A DNA stretch of 17,732 nucleotides. Source: Anaerolineales bacterium (GTDB lineage: Bacteria; Chloroflexota; Anaerolineae; 4572-78; NAK82). This document shows positions 14,762-17,732 of the stretch, in pieces (position 1 is the first letter of the stretch; each line of letters begins with the position of its first letter). The stretch covers positions 1 through 17,732 of the forward strand of contig JAHELX010000051.1 of NCBI GenBank assembly GCA_024643945.1, written 5' to 3'. The notes under the pieces were generated by a model that did no database searches, was not told the origin of the DNA, and worked only from the letters and a program-made list of their open reading frames with translations. Made by a program: the position numbers and the translations under genes.

Positions 14762-17074
14762 TCAGTCAGCCGTGTCTCCATGGACCAAAGGCAGAGCGAG
14801 GCTGAAGGTGCTCCCAACACCCAGTTCGCTCTTTGCCCACGTGCAACCACCGTGCAATTCGGTAATAGACCGGGTGATAAACAAGCCTAGACCCACTCCC
14901 CGGACGCTGAACGTCAATTCATTGTTGGCTCGGAAGAAGCGGGTGAACAGAAATGGTTGATCGGCAGCGGCTATGCCGGTGCCGGTGTCCGTCACATCTA
15001 CGCGTGCTTCAGCGTTTTCTTTGAACACGCGCACCTCGACACGCCCCTCGGCCAGTGTGTAATTGCAGGCATTGCTCAAGAGATTATCAATCGCCCACAC
15101 CAATCGTTCCCGGTCGGCGTATATCCATAGGCGCTTTCTCGGCAACTTCACCCGCAACGACAGGTCTTTGGCCTCTATTGACTTTCGCCAGTGCTCAACG
15201 ACTTCTGTCACCAGTTCCGAGAAACAGAGTCGCTCTGGCTGTAGCGCCAAGTTCCCGGCTTGAATTTCAGTGATGTCAATCAGCTTATTAATGTGGTGTA
15301 CCAGTTGGTTGGTATTGTTGCTGATGATTTGAACAAATTCCAATTGGTGTCCGTCCAGGTTCCCGTCGTCCGTCTGCAGCAGCAGGTCACTATAGCCTTT
15401 GATGGCGGTCAGAGGTGTGCGCAACTCATGCGAGATATTCATGATGAATCCATCCTTCAGGTTTTCCGCCTCTGCCTCGCGAGTAACATCGCGCAGTACC
15501 ACCACCGTGCGCAGTTCTTCGCCAGCGGGTGTCATCACCGGCGCTGCCAATGCGCTCAACACGCGGCTGCCCACCTGGTAGCGTTGAGGCTGCTGAAGTG
15601 TAGTCAGCATCAGCAATTGGTCCGTTTCCGGTTCACCTTCGGTGCGAGTGAAGGGAGCCGGAGACAATCTGGGTAACAGATCTGACACGAAGTCGTCCGA
15701 CACCTCGGTCAGAACCCTCTGGGCTGCCGGATTGGAGGTCATAATCTGCCCCTCCGTATCGAGCACAATTACCCCGTCGGCGATGCCATTGAGGATCGCC
15801 TTCAGTTCGCTGGCCTGCTCAATTAACTGGCGATTGCGCTCTGCCAACTCGCGGTTGCGCTCCGCCAGGCGCTCTGTCATGGCATCGAAGGAATAGGCTA
15901 GGCTACCTATTTCATCGTTGCGCTGGATGCCGGTGCGCTGCTCCAGGTCTCCCTGCGCCACTGCGATCGAGGTCTGCACCAGTCGGTTCAGCGGGCGGAT
16001 GATGCGCTGCGCGATACCAAAACCCATAGCGAACACGGCCACAGTGGCGATCGAGAAGAGCAGGCTCAACCAATTGCGGCTGATGGCTGCTGTGCTCACG
16101 ATAAAGTTGCTGGGCAAAGCGACGCTGAAAAGTCCAAATGATTGGCCTCGCAGCCGCCAGTCGCCATAACCCAGCACATATGTTTGACCCAGGATTTCTA
16201 CCTCTCTCAGAAAGACTTCGTCTCTTGCCCTAGCCACCACCCCATAATGGGCAGGTGATTCTTGTAAAAGCCTGGTAATGGCGCCATATTGCTCAGGTGG
16301 CTCCTGAAGAGTCTCGGCGATGCCTTTGTAACCACCACCGCCCAGGGTGGTGTCAATAACGTTGCCATTGCGGTCATAGAGGGTGACTCGGGCTATAGCT
16401 CTTTCCGTCAGGCCAACCAGCATATTGCGTAGGTAGGTGCCAATCATTACGGTCCCTACTTGCTCTCGTCCAACGTCCTCGCCGTCTAAATAGACCGGTC
16501 CCACGGTGAAGATCATTAACCCATAGTGCGTTTGTGCCAACAGGACCCGCTTGTCGCCAAATCCGTCCACAGAACCTTCCTGTACCCGGCGCACCTCTTC
16601 CAACTGCGAAAAGTCAGCGCCGGCTCGCTCTTCGCCGGGGCTCCCGCCCTGACCCAGCGGTCGCTGCCATCCATAGACCTCGGTGCCGTGGATGTCCAGT
16701 AACTCCACAGCGTCGGTGTTGCTATTGGCGATGATTTGTGGCACCAATGCGGCCAACGACTCTCGGTTGCCAGCCGCCAGCCCTTCAGGCACTCCCTCTG
16801 TGCCAGCCACAGCGCGCAACACTGCAAGCCGCTCCTCTTCGTAGTTAACCATACCCTCAGCAACAACCCGGCCTGCATCAAGGAGTTGGTTGTTAAATCG
16901 TTCCTGCAACGAGCTTGTGACCAGATTGGTGACCACAAAAGCCCCCACACCTGCTACAGCCAGCGTCAGTAACAGATATGGCAGAATAATCTTGGTCCCG
17001 ATACTAGCTCTCAGCCTATTTAACTTGTCGTGCCACGCCGAGACGTGCTCTGGCAGTTCCTTCTGATTTGTCAT
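14762..17074 (-). CDS. Transmembrane sensor histidine kinase (Cache-like sensor, HAMP, PAS, HisKA, HATPase)
   Basis: This is a two-component sensor of 770 residues. In order it has TM1 (about 28-50) and an extracytoplasmic sensor of about 280 residues. The sensor contains two Cache-like strands, AVELLDIHGTEVYGW (122-136) and RVTLYDRNGNVID (229-241). Next come TM2 (about 334-355), HAMP (about 356-408), a short coiled coil with repeated AERNR, and PAS (about 423-535). The HisKA domain has phosphoacceptor His549 in ISHELRTPLTAI. The ATPase domain has the N box NLLSNAC (664-670), G1 DTGTGI (696-701), F box (708-714) and G2 GVGLGL (726-731). All catalytic residues are present. The ATG at 17074 is the only reasonable start, though its ribosome site is weak. 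No response regulator gene lies beside it in the window. The architecture resembles PhoR/VicK kinases; its ligand is unknown. Confidence 0.93.
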   Translation of the reverse strand: MTNQKELPEHVSAWHDKLNRLRASIGTKIILPYLLLTLAVAGVGAFVVTNLVTSSLQERFNNQLLDAGRVVAEGMVNYEEERLAVLRAVAGTEGVPEGLAAGNRESLAALVPQIIANSNTDAVELLDIHGTEVYGWQRPLGQGGSPGEERAGADFSQLEEVRRVQEGSVDGFGDKRVLLAQTHYGLMIFTVGPVYLDGEDVGREQVGTVMIGTYLRNMLVGLTERAIARVTLYDRNGNVIDTTLGGGGYKGIAETLQEPPEQYGAITRLLQESPAHYGVVARARDEVFLREVEILGQTYVLGYGDWRLRGQSFGLFSVALPSNFIVSTAAISRNWLSLLFSIATVAVFAMGFGIAQRIIRPLNRLVQTSIAVAQGDLEQRTGIQRNDEIGSLAYSFDAMTERLAERNRELAERNRQLIEQASELKAILNGIADGVIVLDTEGQIMTSNPAAQRVLTEVSDDFVSDLLPRLSPAPFTRTEGEPETDQLLMLTTLQQPQRYQVGSRVLSALAAPVMTPAGEELRTVVVLRDVTREAEAENLKDGFIMNISHELRTPLTAIKGYSDLLLQTDDGNLDGHQLEFVQIISNNTNQLVHHINKLIDITEIQAGNLALQPERLCFSELVTEVVEHWRKSIEAKDLSLRVKLPRKRLWIYADRERLVWAIDNLLSNACNYTLAEGRVEVRVFKENAEARVDVTDTGTGIAAADQPFLFTRFFRANNELTFSVRGVGLGLFITRSITELHGGCTWAKSELGVGSTFSLALPLVHGDTAD

Positions 17075-17187
17075 CTCTAAATTGCCCGTTTAAGTTGCAT
17101 TAGTGGAATGCCAAGCTCGAGAGGGTTAGGGGGAGCGAGCTCGGGTGCGGCAACCTCTCAGGATACTGAACTATGGCCGCTATTTTA

Positions 17188-17196
17188 ATTTTAGCA
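17188..17196 (-). promoter_or_regulatory. Predicted extended -10 promoter of the histidine kinase gene
   Basis: On the - strand, TGC-TAAAAT (17188-17196) is an extended -10 with no good -35 at 16-18 bp. The missing -35 position is covered by the proximal units of the GTAAA array, as is common for promoters that depend on a PhoB-type activator. The leader to the ATG at 17074 is about 105 bases. It contains a GAGAGG..CCTCTC stem (17119-17159) with one bulged base. Confidence 0.45.
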
Positions 17197-17204
17197 CATC
17201 CCTT

Positions 17205-17259
17205 GAAAAATCTGAGTAAAAACTAAGTAAAGAGATCGTAAATTTAGCGTAAATATCGC
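17205..17259. promoter_or_regulatory. Array of 11-bp-phased GTAAA repeats, probable response regulator binding site
   Basis: GTAAA starts at 17216, 17227, 17238 and 17249, exactly 11 bp apart each time, and a degenerate GAAAA sits in phase at 17205. On the - strand these read TTTAC-N6. Direct repeats with an 11-bp period are the binding layout of OmpR/PhoB-family regulators, where each monomer takes one helical turn. The array lies between the kinase -10 and the + strand promoter at 17285, so one site could control both genes. Confidence 0.7.
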
Positions 17260-17284
17260 GGCGTTACGAATTTATTTTTGCAAG

Positions 17285-17312
17285 TTGTGCTAACAATTAC
17301 TTAGGGTATAAT
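17285..17312 (+). promoter_or_regulatory. Predicted promoter of the right-edge gene
   Basis: A perfect -10 TATAAT (17307-17312) has TTGTGC (17285-17290) 16 bp upstream, matching the first three -35 bases. It would give a leader of about 190 bases before the ATG at 17509. Confidence 0.5.
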
Positions 17313-17360
17313 TCGGTCATAGTAAGCACACGTAACTGTAGTGCGAGGACGAGAGGCTCT

Positions 17361-17399
17361 ATGTTGCTGAGACCTCGGCTCAGCCCTTCGTCAGGCTGA
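17361..17399 (+). promoter_or_regulatory. Structured leader with two mutually exclusive hairpins and a short open frame
   Basis: GCTGAG (17366-17371) pairs with CTCAGC (17379-17384), and TCAGCC (17380-17385) pairs with GGCTGA (17394-17399). The middle segment is shared, so only one stem can form. A 12-codon frame (ATG 17361, stop TGA 17397-17399) runs across both stems and has GAGAGG four bases upstream. The layout recalls attenuation leaders, but the second stem has no T run. The core also resembles dispersed REP-like palindromes. Confidence 0.35.
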
Positions 17400-17508
17400 A
17401 CTTCTCTTACTTCTGCGCTGGCTGGAACTTAACCCATTGCTTATGTGTGCCAGCTTATAGCAGATCTTATTCCCCTGTTGTTTAGGCCTTTTGGATAGCG
17501 AGTGTCTG

Positions 17509-17732
17509 ATGACAAACAACAAAGTCCTAACGGGTAAGTGTGTTTTGAATCGTCTGGGCTGGGTAGTCCTCCTCCTGGCGCTTTGCTTCTCCTCTCTTGT
17601 CTGGGTCGCGGCGGCACAGAAGCCAGAAGCCGGCGACTCATCTCCATCCCTGCCCTTCATTGACCCTATGCTACGGCTCAAAATCGAACCAGCGCTTCTC
17701 AAACAACTGGTTGAGGGGGACGGAGGCCGGAT
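17509..17732 (+). CDS. Secreted protein, N-terminal fragment (possibly S8 peptidase propeptide), cut by window edge
   Basis: Only the first 74 residues are visible. A basic N terminus (about 1-15) and a hydrophobic core (about 17-33, GWVVLLLALCFSSLVWV) ending in AAAQ form a clear Sec signal peptide, with cleavage likely near residue 36. The mature start is QKPEAGDSSPSLPFIDPM. The following MLRLKIEPALLKQLVEGDGG resembles the first helix of inhibitor-I9-type propeptides that precede subtilisin-like (S8) domains in Chloroflexota. This is a family-level guess from few residues. The ATG at 17509 has only a weak ribosome site (GCGAG). It is divergent from the histidine kinase gene and shares its upstream region. 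Confidence 0.6.
   Translation, partial: MTNNKVLTGKCVLNRLGWVVLLLALCFSSLVWVAAAQKPEAGDSSPSLPFIDPMLRLKIEPALLKQLVEGDGGR

Noticed and set aside
1..17732. CRISPR array, tRNA, rRNA, integrase or transposase genes
   Set aside because: No regularly spaced direct repeats of CRISPR length, no tRNA-like cloverleaf that I could identify and no recombinase motifs were seen; the 11-bp array is far too short-period to be CRISPR.

Overview
The window is a bacterial chromosome segment that is moderately GC-rich. The run of membrane respiratory genes is ordinary for many phyla. The combination with a signal-peptide-bearing cobalt/nickel permease, an anchored Thr/Pro-rich 'PTATPTP'-type surface protein, a large Cache-HAMP-PAS histidine kinase and a probable secreted S8-type protein start fits a Chloroflexota (Anaerolineae-like) genome best. 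This assignment is an inference; no rRNA or marker gene is present.

Region 1 (1-9141, + strand) is the distal half of a complex I operon: nuoG (cut by the left edge), nuoH, nuoI, nuoJ, nuoK, nuoL, nuoM and nuoN. The genes are tightly packed and mostly have good ribosome binding sites. They supply the C-terminal part of the large peripheral subunit, the 4Fe-4S connecting subunit and the membrane arm with all three antiporter-like subunits. The only sizeable spacer is between nuoJ and nuoK (95 bp) and holds two small hairpins.

Region 2 (9142-10424, + strand) is a 488-bp intergenic stretch followed by a gene that I recognise as phosphatidylcholine synthase (pcs). Its upstream DNA holds a near-consensus promoter whose spacer is filled by an inverted repeat. 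Downstream of that is an 84-bp nested palindrome in the leader, directly before the ribosome binding site. A strong stem-loop with a T-rich tail ends the gene.

Region 3 (10422-13671, - strand) is a metal uptake operon read fur-like, cbiM(N), cbiQ, cbiO. It encodes an ECF-type cobalt/nickel transporter headed by a Fur-family regulator. A TTGCA/TGCAA dyad overlaps the -35 of the promoter before the regulator, so autoregulated metal uptake is the simplest reading.

Region 4 (13672-17732) begins with non-coding DNA that looks like a decayed copy of part of the neighbouring gene. It then has a two-gene - strand unit: a 770-residue sensor histidine kinase followed by a membrane-anchored Thr/Pro-rich protein with an 8-residue GGGKKD repeat tail. 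The intergenic region upstream of the kinase carries four exact GTAAA copies at 11-bp intervals (a fifth is degenerate), the layout expected of an OmpR/PhoB-type response regulator site. It lies between a kinase promoter and a divergent promoter for a secreted protein whose start is at the right edge.

The most unusual signals are the 11-bp-phased array, the operator-in-spacer promoter plus palindromic leader of pcs, and the leader of the right-edge gene with two mutually exclusive hairpins. I found no rRNA, tRNA, CRISPR array, transposase or integrase.
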